The notes below the pieces were generated by a model. That model saw nothing but the letters and a program-made list of their open reading frames with translations. It ran no database searches and was not told the DNA's origin. A stretch of DNA of 64,000 nt, taken from Dichetophora obliterata (taxonomy: Eukaryota; Arthropoda; Insecta; Diptera; Sciomyzidae). The stretch covers positions 223,870,399-223,934,398 of the forward strand of contig OY986435.1 in the NCBI GenBank assembly GCA_963920525.1, in the 5' to 3' direction. The position numbers and the translations under genes were made by a program. Below, piece by piece: positions 35,490-46,775 of the stretch. Position 1 is the stretch's first letter; each line of letters starts with the position of its first letter.

Positions 35490-36530
35490 GTTTGGGAGAT
35501 TTCTTCAGTTGTTGTATTTGTTAACATTTTTGAAAAATTTGCTTTTACTATAACAGCTGCTATGCATGGTGAGATTTAAAAATGGAACGATCTTCTTTGA
35601 CGTGCACGTCAAATTCTAAACCGACGACAGCGACTTTGTTGCAATCACTCATTGTCGTCGCAACATTTTCACCACATTCACCTCCATAAGAAAAGCATGT
35701 AAAAATAATTTGACATTTGACGCACTGTTGCTGTCGTCGTCAATGTGTTCAATGCATAAGTGTCACAAGGAAACTTTTCAGTGGTGGTAGGATAGAAAAT
35801 ATCAGGTTGAATAAAATTTGTGTGTGTTGAAATAAATTTGTTTCTTTTGTCAAATGGACGATAAAATTTTGACAATTGCAAATTTTGACGTTTCACATTT
35901 CGGTCGTGTTTTAGCGCAAATATTTTATTTTATTTGCATTTTATTCAATTTGCTACATATTTCATTCGAGTGCTTGTACTTGCAACTTATTTCGTAAAGT
36001 TGTAATATTGTAAACTTAAAAACTTAAAAATTAACAAAATAGTAAAAAAATAACGAAAGTGCTTGAGTTTGTGTGCGCGTGTGTGTGGGCCAACGATCTC
36101 CCGGTGCATCAGCAAGTGCAGAAAAGTTAAATTAGCTTTCTTTGTTGGCGAACGTCATCCAAGTGCCACCAATGGTGATATCGTTGGCATACGCACACAC
36201 AAACTCAAGCAATTTCGTTATTATTTTGAAGTGAAAACTTCTTTAGGCTCGTTGAACGATTTTGGTAGAGGGTAAATCTTTGGTTTGCGTCATCCTCATC
36301 GTCATTTTACGAGTAACTCTCGTCATCAATACAGACAGCGAGTAGGTTTTTAAATGACGCTCTTGGATCTTGACTACAAGGCGCTCAGCAAATGTAGCAA
36401 GCAACCATCAATAAATTCCTCTGCTGACGCATCGTTTTTTCCCTCCCTTTGCTCCGCTGCGAAACATTGAATGATATAGTTTTTTCAATGTATATGTAGA
36501 GCTGCTGTAGGTTAAAATAAAATAAATTTA
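35490..36530. other. Intronic stretch, no gene seen
   Basis: Somewhat less AT-rich, with GACGTGCACGTC and GTCGTCG words near 35600-35740 and a GTGTGCGCGTGTGTG run near 36071. No supported coding region. Confidence 0.35.
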
Positions 36531-36807
36531 AAATTTTTGATATTTGCTTTTTGTTTGACTGGCCGTGAAGTCCCTTTTGTTGCCACCACTCATAGTACAA
36601 CTAGACAAGATAGTGTTAGGGCTGAACGTGTTCTCTTTATTAGTGACCATAACTGTCAAGCCCAGCCATTTTGGTATTTTGGCCAATTTTTGCTTTCATA
36701 TTGCATTCTCATTGGTTGCATATTCAGTACCTTGTCTGATTTTGCCATTCCACCACTTGAGATTTTGCTACCAGGCAAACAGAAAGCATAGCAAGCCAAA
36801 TGCGGTT

Positions 36808-37735
36808 TATTTTCTGACGCCAATTCGTTCATCCTCTCTTATGTTGCGCAACCGCTGTGAACGTTTCCATTCTCACTGCGTTGTTGATGTAGATTTGAAA
36901 TGTAATTGTTGTTGTACAGTTAGCTGGAATTTTCTTTAGACTTTTTTAGCTACAGTCGGCATATGACAACTGATTTATTTTAGATATGAGTTTAAACCAA
37001 TTTTTGAAATTTTGTATGAATGGCTGAAACTATTTCTTTTAACCAAATGTACTACCATATCAAAAATATACACATATAATTCATATCATTTTTATTATTT
37101 CATTATTGAATTAATTTAAAAATTTAAATCTTTTTTATATCTTATTATATAATAACAAAATATACATGCACGCTATATATAGTTTGTGTTGTGTATTTAA
37201 ATAAGAATATATAAGAAAAATAGATATTGTAAATAAATTATATATAATTTAATATAATAAATGTACGTAGACAGTTTAACCGCCTAGTGTTTCTTCTCGT
37301 GTCTTACTTGTCATTTGTTTGCGTTTTCGATTTACAACATTAGACGGTAAGTATAGATATTTCTTAATTTTATAATATTCTATTTTTAATACACAACGCA
37401 ATATAGAAATGGTGAATATGTATATTGTGTAAGTGTCATTATATAAATAGATATAAATAAGCTTTAATTTTTTATATTAATTCAATAATGAAATAATTTA
37501 AATAAATTACTTAAATTATATGTATTTTTGATATGGTAATACTTTTGCCTAAAAGAAATAGTTTCAGTAATATATAAAAAATTTAATAAATTGCTATAAG
37601 CTCTTAACAAAAATAATTCTAATTTTATATGCCGACTGTAGCTACACAATTAGAATTCACAACGTCTACCAAAAATTTCCAGCTAAGTGCGCCAACAACA
37701 ATTACGAAGGAAATCTACAAACAAGGACGCACAGA
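36808..37735. repeat. Long inverted-repeat unit surrounding a CAGTCGGC MITE
   Basis: Sequence left of the MITE (36868-36950, with GTAGATTTGAAATGTAATTG and GTTAGCTGGAA) is the inverse of that to its right (37641-37735). The left side extended to 36808 matches 5537-5710 inverted. So a larger repeat family carries the CAGTCGGC element in its middle. Confidence 0.6.
36953..37638. mobile_element. CAGTCGGC-ended MITE (686 bp, TA-flanked)
   Basis: CAGTCGGCATATGACA and the right end TATGCCGACTG sit next to TA at 36951-36952 and 37639-37640. Subterminal inverted blocks also match, such as TACCATATCAAAAATA near 37051 and TATTTTTGATATGGTA near 37520. No open frame. Confidence 0.75.
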
Positions 37736-37919
37736 GAAGAACAAGATTGAGAATAACACAAAAAAACTAGAAAAAACCAAAAACCAAAATTGAAAAAATG
37801 TAGAGGATAAAAAGAAACCGAGACTGATAGATGGATAAAAAGTGAAATTCCAGGAAACAAACATCACTTAGTACTATTTTAACAACACAATCAGATTTAA
37901 ATCTACTTGAGAAAAAGTA

Positions 37920-38095
37920 GAGGTGGACCATATGTGACCCATTGACCGGACAGTGTTAAGGATATATAAAATCAGCAAACTAACATTATTAAATGTTATT
38001 TTTTCAACAAAACAATTTGAATGTTCACATGAAAAAACGTGGAGGTGGGTCATACATGACCAAATGGTAGTACAGGGTTAAGGATATCAAAAATA
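37920..38095. repeat. Two GGAGGTGG...CATACATGACC units ending in GTTAAGGATAT
   Basis: Two related units about 113 bp apart run from GAGGTGGACCATATGTGACC to GTGTTAAGGATAT and from GGAGGTGGGTCATACATGAC to GGGTTAAGGATAT. Each ends at a TTAA, like a piggyBac-type terminus, but no opposite end was found. Confidence 0.4.
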
Positions 38096-38224
38096 AAAAA
38101 CATACATGATTAGAAACTTTTTACACAATAAAATAATTTTGGCTGCTTAAATCGATTTAATATCGATATTTATTAAATATATTAATATCACTTGCTTAAT
38201 ATCAAGTCTTAATGTGATTGTTTA

Positions 38225-38500
38225 TCAAAAAAGTAAATATGCCAGTTTGAGCTCAATGTATGTCATTTTTTGAGTGTTTATGAAAAAATTAATGTGGCCA
38301 TTTGTGCCCAATTTACTACATTTTGGGATTGTTTATCAAAAAATTAATATGCTCATTTGTGCCCAAGGTACGAAATATTGGGTTTGTTTATCAAAATATT
38401 AATATGCTCATTTGTGCCCAAGATACGATATATTGGGATTGATAATGAAATAATACATATGCTTATTTGTGCTCAATGTACGACATTTTGAGATTGCTTA
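38225..38500 (+). repeat. 55-bp tandem repeat array (about 5 units)
   Basis: The word TTTGTGCCCA or a close variant ends at 38255, 38310, 38365, 38420 and 38475, exactly 55 bp apart. Units also share ATTAATATGCTCA and ATATTGGGATTG. No coding role seen. Confidence 0.93.
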
Positions 38501-38828
38501 CCTGCATTAAGAAAGTGCACTAAAAATAAAAATGAAACGAAGTATTTTTTGCCTATAATAAGCTTGGTTTAAAAATGTATTTATTAGTAACAAGGTGTTT
38601 CTGAATTGGTTTTGTGAAAACATCATTTTTAGACATTTTTATAAAAATATTTGTTTTTCTTATAATAAAATTGGCCACATTCGTGTTGTTTACAATTGAA
38701 GACATCACTCGTTTTTTTGTGATGTATAACTTTTAAATGCACAAAGAGCGCTTTAATATTATTAAATATTTGAAAACGTAAAAAACAGGAATACATTTCA
38801 GAGAACAAATACAATCAAAAAGGATTAA

Positions 38829-39275
38829 AATGACTGACTTTATAAACGCAAGTTGCAATGCAACACTGCAAAACATGGCGCAACTAGTGCAAAGCATTTA
38901 CATAAAGCAACGCACCACATTAGTGGTATTCACTATGTAATGCAACTGGTCTGGTAGATGGGTAAAAGAGCAGATTAGCTCTAAGCAACAACAAAAAAAC
39001 AGAAAAATGCAACAGAAAAATGCAAAATGAAAACAGAAAAAGGACACTCTGTGCTTGACGTTTCATTACATTCCACTTTAATATTAAGTTGAGTGAAAAG
39101 TTGAGTTTTTCTTTTTTAAAAAGTGTGTTCACGATTTGTTCTACTATTCAGCTCATCTGCCAGACCAGTTGCTCTACATCGTGAATACCAATATTGCCAA
39201 AAATAAAGCAAGGATGTTAATGAACATTTGACCTTGCAGTGTTGTATTGCTACTTGCATTTATGAAGTAAGCCAA
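38829..39275. repeat. Palindromic repeat containing a GGTATTCAC MITE
   Basis: The inner MITE 38935-39189 has ends GGTATTCACTATGTAATGCA and GGTATTCACGATGTAGAGCA (inverse of the right end) plus CAACTGGTCTGG on both arms. Outside it, 38829-38880 (TGCAATGCAACACTGCAA) is mirrored at 39230-39275. A related MITE is at 49476-49811. Confidence 0.7.
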
Positions 39276-39329
39276 TATTAGTTTAAGCAATCAAATTCAA
39301 AAACTATTTTAGTAACACGTAGAGATGGT

Positions 39330-40300
39330 CAATTTTAAAAAAGAATGCTTATATAAAATCCCAAATATTTTTTTTGAATGAAGTTGAAACTTAAGGTTCA
39401 ATACAAAATTTAATTTTAAAATATTTGATACAGCCTCTATAAAGCTGCCATACTCATATTTAATACAGTCATACACACCGATAAACTCCTTCTCCCCAAC
39501 TAATGCTATTAATGGTTGCAAAGACAGTCGGTGATCTTTTAAAAGTGTTGATAGCTCAGTCAAACGTAGCTGTAAATCATTTAATTTATCCACGCGTAGA
39601 ATAAATTGTTGTTGAGAGTCCTTGATACTTGCTCTCCATATCTTGGAGGCCTTTATATTTTTGCAGACGGGTGTGGGAGGCAAAATTGCACACAGTAGTC
39701 CAAAAATGTGAACTTCTCATAGATCTGAAATATTTGAAAGTAAAAATTAGTATCCAATCAAACACTACATTTTCATACTTAACTTACCTGAGTTTTTGGT
39801 CTTTCAATTTTGAAGCTGTTCTAGACTATACTTGTCTTTTATAAGAGTTGGCACTCTTTTAAAAGAAATGCCTTAGTAAAAATTGCCCATTTCGCAAACA
39901 ATCCATTAGCGTCAAAGTCAAGGAATTGAAAATCTAAGTCAATCTAATGGAATAGAAATAAAAATAATCATTTCGTATTAGAAAATTTTTTAATTAAGTG
40001 ACATTAGTTTTATATATAATGACAGTTGCTTCCCAAAATCCTTTCTTAAGGCAGGCCAGTTCTCTAATAGAGTGAACGAACTTTTATCGGTGCATTTAAC
40101 GATTTCATCACGTTTCAATTCGAAAGTATCATTCCATTTTGTGAGAAATTCCTCTCACGGTTCATGGCAATACTTCAACCATTCCTTGTCTTCGTTAAAT
40201 GGTGGGATGATTTCCAACGAGACTGAACTTGTATTCGCTTCAGGGTTCTTCTTAAATGGAAACATGCCTTCTTGGTTGTTGTTGGTAGAAAGAAGTTAAA
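39330..40300 (-). pseudogene. Decayed multi-exon protein remnant of unknown function
   Basis: Reading the - strand: MFPFKKNPEANTSS and SLEIIPPFNEDKEWLKYCHE, a stop, then EEFLTKWNDTFELKRDE and LLENWPALRKDFGKQL (40290-40030). DLDFQFLDFDANGLFAKWAI follows (about 39940-39860). A GT-AG intron at about 39789-39727 (CAG|GTAAGT to TTTCAG) leads to IYEKFTFLDYCVQFCLPHP. The last open piece (39683-39309) has DSQQQFILRVDKLNDLQLRL and LSLQPLIALVGE. I recall a similar layout in an uncharacterised, multi-copy insect protein family, but no function is known to me. At least one stop and two frame changes show it is dead. It lies antisense in the host intron. Confidence 0.6.
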
Positions 40301-40622
40301 AAAATTACATTTTCAATGCTCAAATTAGAATAATTAAATGATTCTTTATTATTTGCTTGAAATATACAGATATTTTTCTAATTTGAACATTGAAAATGTA
40401 ACTTTTTAATTTCTTTTCGCACTTTATTAAAATAATGATATTTTAAGTTACTTGTTTGTTCTAGCTCTTTGCGGCGCACCACCGACTGCTCCAACAATTA
40501 ATTTCGATTAAATCAAACACGTTCATAGAACGACAAGAACAAAAACCGAAGAAAAAAAGACAAAAAGCGGCACGAGCGACAAAACGAATGATGAAAAAAA
40601 AACCGTTGAAAAAAAGCATTAA

Positions 40623-41010
40623 GGGTTCTCATCTAAGCATGTAACTGACCCGTAAACATTGTAAACCTTGTGAACTTACATACTTAACTCACAAACTATC
40701 TGTCAAAATTTGTATGGGCGTGAGTTTACATCATTTCCGAGCCTATTTTGTAGTGTAAACTAGCATGTAAATCTACGTGTGTGAATGAGGGTTGCCTTTG
40801 GCGCTAATCATTACATATTTCAAGTAGTTGAAGTACATATGAACACGTTTCATTTATTTTTCTATGTTAATGAAGGTTTTTAAAAGGTTTAAAATTAAAA
40901 AAAGTCATAATGTTGTCGCAGCCGCAGCCGCCATTTTGTCGACATTTACGCTATTTACACTTTATCGCTCATCAAAAGTTTAAGTGCTATACATGTTTAG
41001 ATGAGAACCC
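40623..41010. repeat. MITE with GGGTTCTCATCTAA ends (388 bp)
   Basis: GGGTTCTCATCTAAGCATGTA at the left is mirrored at 40990-41010. TAA precedes and TTA follows, as in the element at 54709-56214, so the duplication is TA or TWA and the type is Harbinger-like (tentative). The open frame at 40910 spans its right edge and is not a gene. Confidence 0.7.
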
Positions 41011-41013
41011 TTA

Positions 41014-41679
41014 TTGTTTTGTTGTTGGTAGAAAGAAATGCTTTCTTGTTGGTTTGCATGTTTGCGTTTTGTCGCACGTGCCGCTTTTGGTGTTTTTTTC
41101 GTTGATTTTTGTAGTAGGCTTTTCATATTTTTATAAACAATCCCAAAACTACACTCTTTAAGCACAATTAGACGCGTTTATCAAAAATTTTATCAAGCTC
41201 AATTTCGGACATAAACTGCGAACGTGAATAGCTTATTTTGAGATGCTTTTGAGCTATATTGAGCTAAATTTTAGAAATTGCATTTACGAACGGTTTGGGC
41301 TTGATTTTAGCACATTTTTTTCTCTCCGTGTAGCGATTGATTATTCGATTATTTGCTTATTTCAATATGTGAAAGGATTTGCGGGGAAGATGCTGTTAAG
41401 CATGAGATTTTGGAGTGCGTTTGATAGTTATGATGCTTTGCCGTTCACGGAATGGTTTTTCAATATGTATAGCAATATTTTGAACTTTGAAAGTACAAGA
41501 AAAAAATCTTCCTAATGTTAAGCCTAATGTTAAGCAGCACTACTGTTTGTTTGTGCGCTGAAGCTGAATATTGCGTGTAAAAAGTTAAAAATTACGCAGT
41601 AACACATAACCACAGCAATACATTTGCTTCATGCTCATTTTTTAAAATTTAAACTTTAGTCACCACCAAAACTGGATGT
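41014..41679. other. Intronic stretch, no gene seen
   Basis: 41035-41090 is a rough inverse of 40541-40595 (AAAAGCGGCACGWGCGACAA core). Two open frames of 80-90 codons have no recognisable features. Confidence 0.35.
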
Positions 41680-42061
41680 TTAACCCTACGGTCCATAACC
41701 GGGTACCCGGGCACTTTTTTGAACTTTAAAGTGCTGCTGTTCCTTTATTATTGAAGATATCAACATGAAACTCCGGATCATCAGAGATTTCGACTTAACT
41801 TAGAGACTAGAAAAAAGTGTATCAAATTTGGTTAAATATATTAATTAAAAAATAAGTTTAATGTTTTTGCATACAGGTGTCCATGACCAGGGTACCGGGG
41901 TACTTTAGTGCAAATTACCTAATATTTCAAAGAAAAAACGTTTGTTTTATTTTTATTTTGTTTCAAAATGTTTATTGATGTGTAAAAAATGAACTGTAAT
42001 TGTTTTTAAGTTAAATTATTTATATTTTATTCATTTTAACTTATTTCTAATATTTGATGTC

Positions 42062-43716
42062 TTATGTTGAGTCATTGTTGCAACATGGAAAATATTTTGA
42101 TACTGTTTGAGTATGTTGATCGCAAATTCGTTTCTTGCAAACGTTGGAGACTTTCCCCGTCTTTCTTCTCCTGTTGTCTGGCAAAGAAGCGCACGAATAG
42201 CAGCATCCTGTTATTGGCTTCCTGTCATCAGTAGAAGCAGCCGTAGAAGTAGATGGTTGCTCGGTATAGGTTACCGTCTCCACTGGTCTTCTTACCGTCT
42301 CCACTGGTCTGGTATGCCGCGAAAGCACTAACATCGAGCATATTGTACAAAAACGACAAAGGCCACCTTTTTGTGTGTCTCTGTGTGGTATACTCCCGAA
42401 GCGTCTGGTCCATAACATCCACGCCACATTTCGTTTTGTTATAAAAATTGATGATTTCTGGTTTGCCGTTTTCTTCTACATTTGCATCATCATGCAGACT
42501 CGACAACAATATTACGGAATTTGTTTTCCTCTGTTTGTGTGAAACCATAGTCACCTTCTCGTGGAAACCAAATTTGCTTGTCCCAACGGTCCAACTCTTA
42601 CCGTCTTTCATTTCTGTTGGTATATAGGCTTTGTTTCGCCGCAGTGTTCCAACAATGCTAAGTTTGACGGATATCAGATGCTTTGCCAGTGGCAGCGTCG
42701 TAAAAAAATTATCCATGGTGATATTACGTCCGCTATTGTGGTATGGCCCAACCAAATCTCTGACTACTCTTTCGCCTACACCGATTTCGCGACCACTGTC
42801 TTGTTTGCCAGTATATATATTTGGCCATGAAGAGGATATGAATTTTTAGTATCGCATATCCACCATCCCGTATTTCGCAGGCTTCGATGGAATACTCTGG
42901 GTAAATTTTGTTCTGCCGCGGTACGGATACAATTGTTCGTCGATTGTTAAATTTTCTGTAGGCACATAATATTTTGCGAGATATTAGGCGTTCAACACAT
43001 CCCAGAAGCGGTTTAATCCCATTGTTGCACGAAATAGAGGATGAGACAATTGCGTCCATAAGTCCCTTGCATTTTCATCATTGGAATGATTTACGCCTGC
43101 CATTATCGGCATTCCAATGAATGCGTATACTTCTGCCACTGTCGTTTCCTTCCACTTAAATTGACGCTTTGTTGGGTTTGCTGCATTGTAGGCATCATGA
43201 GTTGAATTGGCTTTTTTGTTGGTATGACGCACAATTATATCGACCATTTCTATTGTAAAATAACTCTTGAAGCATTGCATACCAGTCATACTTTCCGTCA
43301 TTCGTAATGGACCACTGCGAGTTCTTACGATGTTGTGACTCCTTATTTGTTGACAAACAGGTTGCCATTGAGTACCATCACGTGCAATCATACTTTTTTG
43401 TTGTGCTTGATGTTGGTGCATTTTCTTCAACCGTATCAGTTTCGCTGTCACTTTCATCTTCAAATACATCTTGCTCAATTTGCATTGGCGTGTCAATAGC
43501 GGCTGGAATTTCGTTGTCATTGTCTTCACTTTCTGAGTCTTGCACTTCTCCCGTAAATACCTCTCCTTCTTCCTCAATTAGCTCTAAAGCGTCGTCATCC
43601 ACAGTCATTTTATCAAGTATAGACTCAATATATCTGCTTCTGGCTTCTTCACTCAAACGCATATATTGTCTTTCAGTTAAATATTCTATTTTGCAGTTCA
43701 TTTTTTTCAACTTCAT
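42062..43716 (-). pseudogene. piggyBac transposase pseudogene 2
   Basis: An almost complete transposase of about 550 codons, read on the - strand in pieces. The acidic N-terminus starts MKLKKMNCKIEYLTERQYMR (43716). A frameshift near 43380 leads to ARDGTQWQPVCQQIRSHNIV. The catalytic domain has TIDEQLYPYRGR (first Asp, near 42930), ITMDNFFTTLPLAKHL (second) and KTKCGVDVMDQTLREY (third). All three Asp are present but split by stops near 42985 and 42850. The Cys-rich tail (CCYSCASLP...CKKRICDQH...CC) is in another frame, ending at 42062. A short direct duplication (ACCAGTGGAGACGG) lies just before the tail. It differs from piggyBac 1 in termini and sequence, so it is a separate family. Confidence 0.93.
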
Positions 43717-44485
43717 TGTTCAACTGTTCAACTTATACTGACGAAATCATTGAAATGTATTCTTTTTCTACCGTAGCTGAACGTTTGCTACCTAAAAACA
43801 CAAACAAAAAACACAAAAAATACAAACACAACATTTGCTACCTAAAAACACAAACACAAACATGAAACCAGTTTTTGTTTACTTTTGTGTGCCTTTTAGG
43901 TAGAAAATGCCCATAGAAACCAATTTTATCTTACAAACATGAAATTTGTACAGTTGAGATGTAAAAATTAAGAGTTTCTAACATTGGCGTTGGAAGCGGG
44001 GGGCAAGGGGGCAGTTGCCCCCCCAATTTTTTAGCTAGATAAACAATTTAAAAGGAAAACTTCAAAAGTTATTCAAAATATCAGTATTTTTACAACGATA
44101 ATATTTTTGTATTATATATTTTCCTCTTCTTTCTCTCTTCTTCATAAGCATGCTTGCGAATAACCATTTTCTTTCTCTGTGTTTGCAAAAAGATAGAAAA
44201 AATGTAGAGTTTCTACTGCAAACCCACCACTTCAGTTTAAAAGCACCCTTAAGTATGTAGCTTAATGTTTGTTAATTTTGCAACTCTGGTAAGAAAAAAT
44301 TTGACATGTTCTTAGGGGCTTTCCATATTGGACGACATGTTGTACGATAAGTTAGATGGAAAACTAATGGGACTATTTGATTGAGCGTTCGAACGATCCA
44401 ACTTGTAAAGCAACATCATTAATTGCAAGATCTAATTGCAAGCAACTTTTAGATGCCCTAGCAATTGAGCAGTAATTTTACATAG

Positions 44486-45364
44486 TTGTACAATCGGCAG
44501 AAAAAAACCAAAAATTTCGACTATCGTTTTAGCCAACGCATGGTACTACATGTTGTACAATCTGCCCTGTTGGTCCAATGTTTTGGACCATGCGAAAGCT
44601 CCTACTGTGAATTAGCTGATGAAAATCCACCTCGACGCTTTGAAGAAACATCAAATCCGGTTCCTTCAGTACAGTTGCCATTATATGATCGGCTACGAAA
44701 AGATTATTTCGAAATTTTAGATCTTCTCTCAAATGAGATAACGGCTAGATTCGACCAAACAGGTTGATATTTTACTTTTTTTTATTTTTGCAAGTTTACA
44801 CCAGCTTCACTCAACCGACTCACTTTGATTTAACATTCGGTGAGTCGGTTGAGTGAAGCTAGTGTAAACTGGCACTTTGTAAATCTTATTGTACATTTAA
44901 ACAGATCTTGACACTCTGGAATCGTTGGAAAATATTGTAATCGAAGCCTTCAACGGAAAAGTGCCTTCTGAACAAAATCTAATAACAAAACTTGATCTTT
45001 ATGCAGATGACTTTTTGCAGATGAAATTGCTGAAGCAATTGCCTGGCCAAACACCTTGAAATTGTAGTGGCATTGTATCCCAATTTGCGAAAAATTCGGT
45101 TACTGTAAAAAACTATTAAATGAAGTTGAAAAACTTATTGCTTTGCTTTTGACTGTGCCTGCATCAACAGCTTCATCTGAGCGTTCTTTTAGTGCACTAA
45201 GACGACTTAAAACGGATCTTCGAGCAACTATGACACAGAAACGACTCACTCATGCGGCACTTATACACATTCACAAAGATAAAACCGAAGAATTGAATTC
45301 TATGGAGGTGGTGAAAGAGTTTGTTTCTCGCAAGGAAAGAAAGAAAAATTTTGGAATAATTTAA
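44486..45364 (+). pseudogene. hAT transposase remnant, copy B
   Basis: The first exon ends RRFEETSN...LYDRLRKDYFEILDLL, EITARFDQT. A 142-bp intron (44763-44904, CAG|GTTGAT to AACAG) joins in frame to DLDTLESLENIVIEAFNGKV, PSEQNLITKLDLYADDF. The frame then breaks near 45055 and again near 45110 (EIVVALYPNLRKIRLL, stop). The C-terminus is open: LLTVPASTASSERSFSALRR and LKTDLRATMTQKRLTHAAL. This is the middle and dimerisation part of a hAT transposase of the type often annotated as zinc-finger MYM-like. The N-terminal finger and first catalytic part are missing, so it is inactive. Confidence 0.88.
44793..44870. repeat. Near-perfect 31-bp-arm hairpin inside the hAT intron
   Basis: AGTTTACACCAGCTTCACTC and its continuation to CCGACTCAC is mirrored by GTGAGTCGGTTGAGTGAAGC...AAACT with one mismatch and a 16-base loop. 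No flanking duplication is clear. Confidence 0.85.
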
Positions 45365-45839
45365 ATTGATATAATTTTTTGTACGTTATTGTATTTAAAC
45401 CTTGTAAAGATATACCTTGTCTTGCTTTATAAAACCAACCATTATTTCTTATATTTTCATATTACCATATGAAAGATCCTTTAAAGAATGATCTCTAATA
45501 TTGAAATTGGAAGAACTTTTAAAAATAATGAAATTTTAATATTTTTTATATATTTTTATATTTTTTGTATTTTAAACTAAAATAAAAAATTTGTTTATTC
45601 ACATTCATGTTTCTTTGAAGAAATTTTGGTGAACTTTTTTTTGCACCACCATTTGTACTGCCCCCCCATTAGTACTGCCCCCCCAGATGAAATAAGCTTC
45701 CGACGCGCTTGGTTTCTAATAATCAGTGCATATATATATATTATTTTATTTGATTATAAAAGAAAAAACTTTACTAGGGTACCCGGGTACCCTGGTTATG
45801 GACTCCCGTTCGTCCAGGTGGTTATGGACCGTAGGTTAA

Positions 45840-46775
45840 ACTAGATATTTTAACATTCGTTGAAGTTAAATTGACTTAAATTGTCATATAATGTGTTTCT
45901 TTTTTGCCTAAATCGAGTTTAAACATCCAATTTTGGTGAGTTAAGCTCGGTTTAATTTGACTTGACTTCAAACTCGTACTGAAAAACTGGCTCTTAGTGG
46001 TACATAGCATTAAACCAGCACCCAAATTCCATCTTGTCTTGCGTACCAGAAATGTGTTTGTTGGCTTGCTAACCTTAACCTTGAATGGCATACAATTTGA
46101 CTGCATGCTTGAAGTATTAAAATGGTTATTTTTTGGTGAATGCTAAAATATAATTTTTATTCAGTAATGTTTCATATTAATTAAAAACTTATTGTCTAAG
46201 CAGTTTTAAATCAATTTATGAGCACTACGAGTTCTTTAAATCAGATTTGTGTATTGTCTCAGAATTTTTTATTTAGCTCAATTTATTTTTCCTATATAAA
46301 GAAAATTTGCCCTCAGAACAACTTGCTACTTCACCAACAAACTCATCGCATTCAATGAATTGACCACATAGCGCAACGCACTATCCAATTCGAAAACAGC
46401 CTGCGCTGATTAACATTGTGTTAATCATAGAATTTTTAACTACGTCATGACGCAATTGCGTTAACTCATTACGCTGATACGATAAACTGCTCTTGGGTTA
46501 GCTATTTTGAAGCAAGGAATTGTATATTCTTACAATATTGCAATTCTAATATACGAATATATAATTCTTAAAATTAAATTTTGATCTATGTATATTTTTG
46601 TTAGTGTGGCATGTAAGAGATAAATTCTTAAACGTCTACATCATTCTCGATTAAATTTAATCTCAAAAATCATTACTGAAATAAATTGCTTACTGAAATT
46701 GGTTCATTTGTTAAATACTGAAGACAAGTCATATTATCTATTTCTTATCTTACAATTTCACTCTTATCTTTGTAG
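45840..46775. other. End of host intron, no gene seen
   Basis: Unique AT-rich sequence leading into the polypyrimidine tract and TTTGTAG acceptor. The short - strand open frame at 45876-46106 has no support. Confidence 0.4.

Larger units (their letters stand above)
43982..45711 (+). mobile_element. hAT element, copy B (TSD GTTTCTAA)
   Basis: Perfect octamers GTTTCTAA at 43974-43981 and 45712-45719 flank ends CATTGGCGTTGGAAGCGGGG and the inverse of CTTCCGACGCGCTTG. Near the right end TAGTACTGCCCCCCC is duplicated. It lacks the mariner seen in copy A. It sits in the 5' part of piggyBac element 2. Confidence 0.95.
41684..45835 (-). mobile_element. piggyBac-family element 2 with a nested hAT
   Basis: TTAA at 41680-41683 and 45836-45839 flank ends CCCTACGGTCCATAACC and its inverse GGTTATGGACCGTAGG. 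GGGTACCCGG motifs lie inside both ends. Removing the nested hAT (43982-45711 plus its 8-bp duplication) leaves about 2.4 kb, the usual piggyBac size. Confidence 0.96.
32038..46775 (+). other. 14.7-kb intron of the secreted-protein gene
   Basis: The donor GTAAGA at 32038 and the acceptor TATCTTTGTAG ending at 46775 keep phase 0 across the junction. The intron holds a hobo-like hAT, MITEs, a 55-bp tandem array, a - strand pseudogene, and a piggyBac with a nested hAT. A further small exon inside the intron cannot be ruled out. Confidence 0.75.

Noticed and set aside
43384..43577. First 65 residues of the long - strand frame from 43577 (MRKKERYLREK...)
   Set aside because: They are the wrong frame of the acidic piggyBac N-terminus. 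True coding in this frame begins only after the frameshift near 43380.
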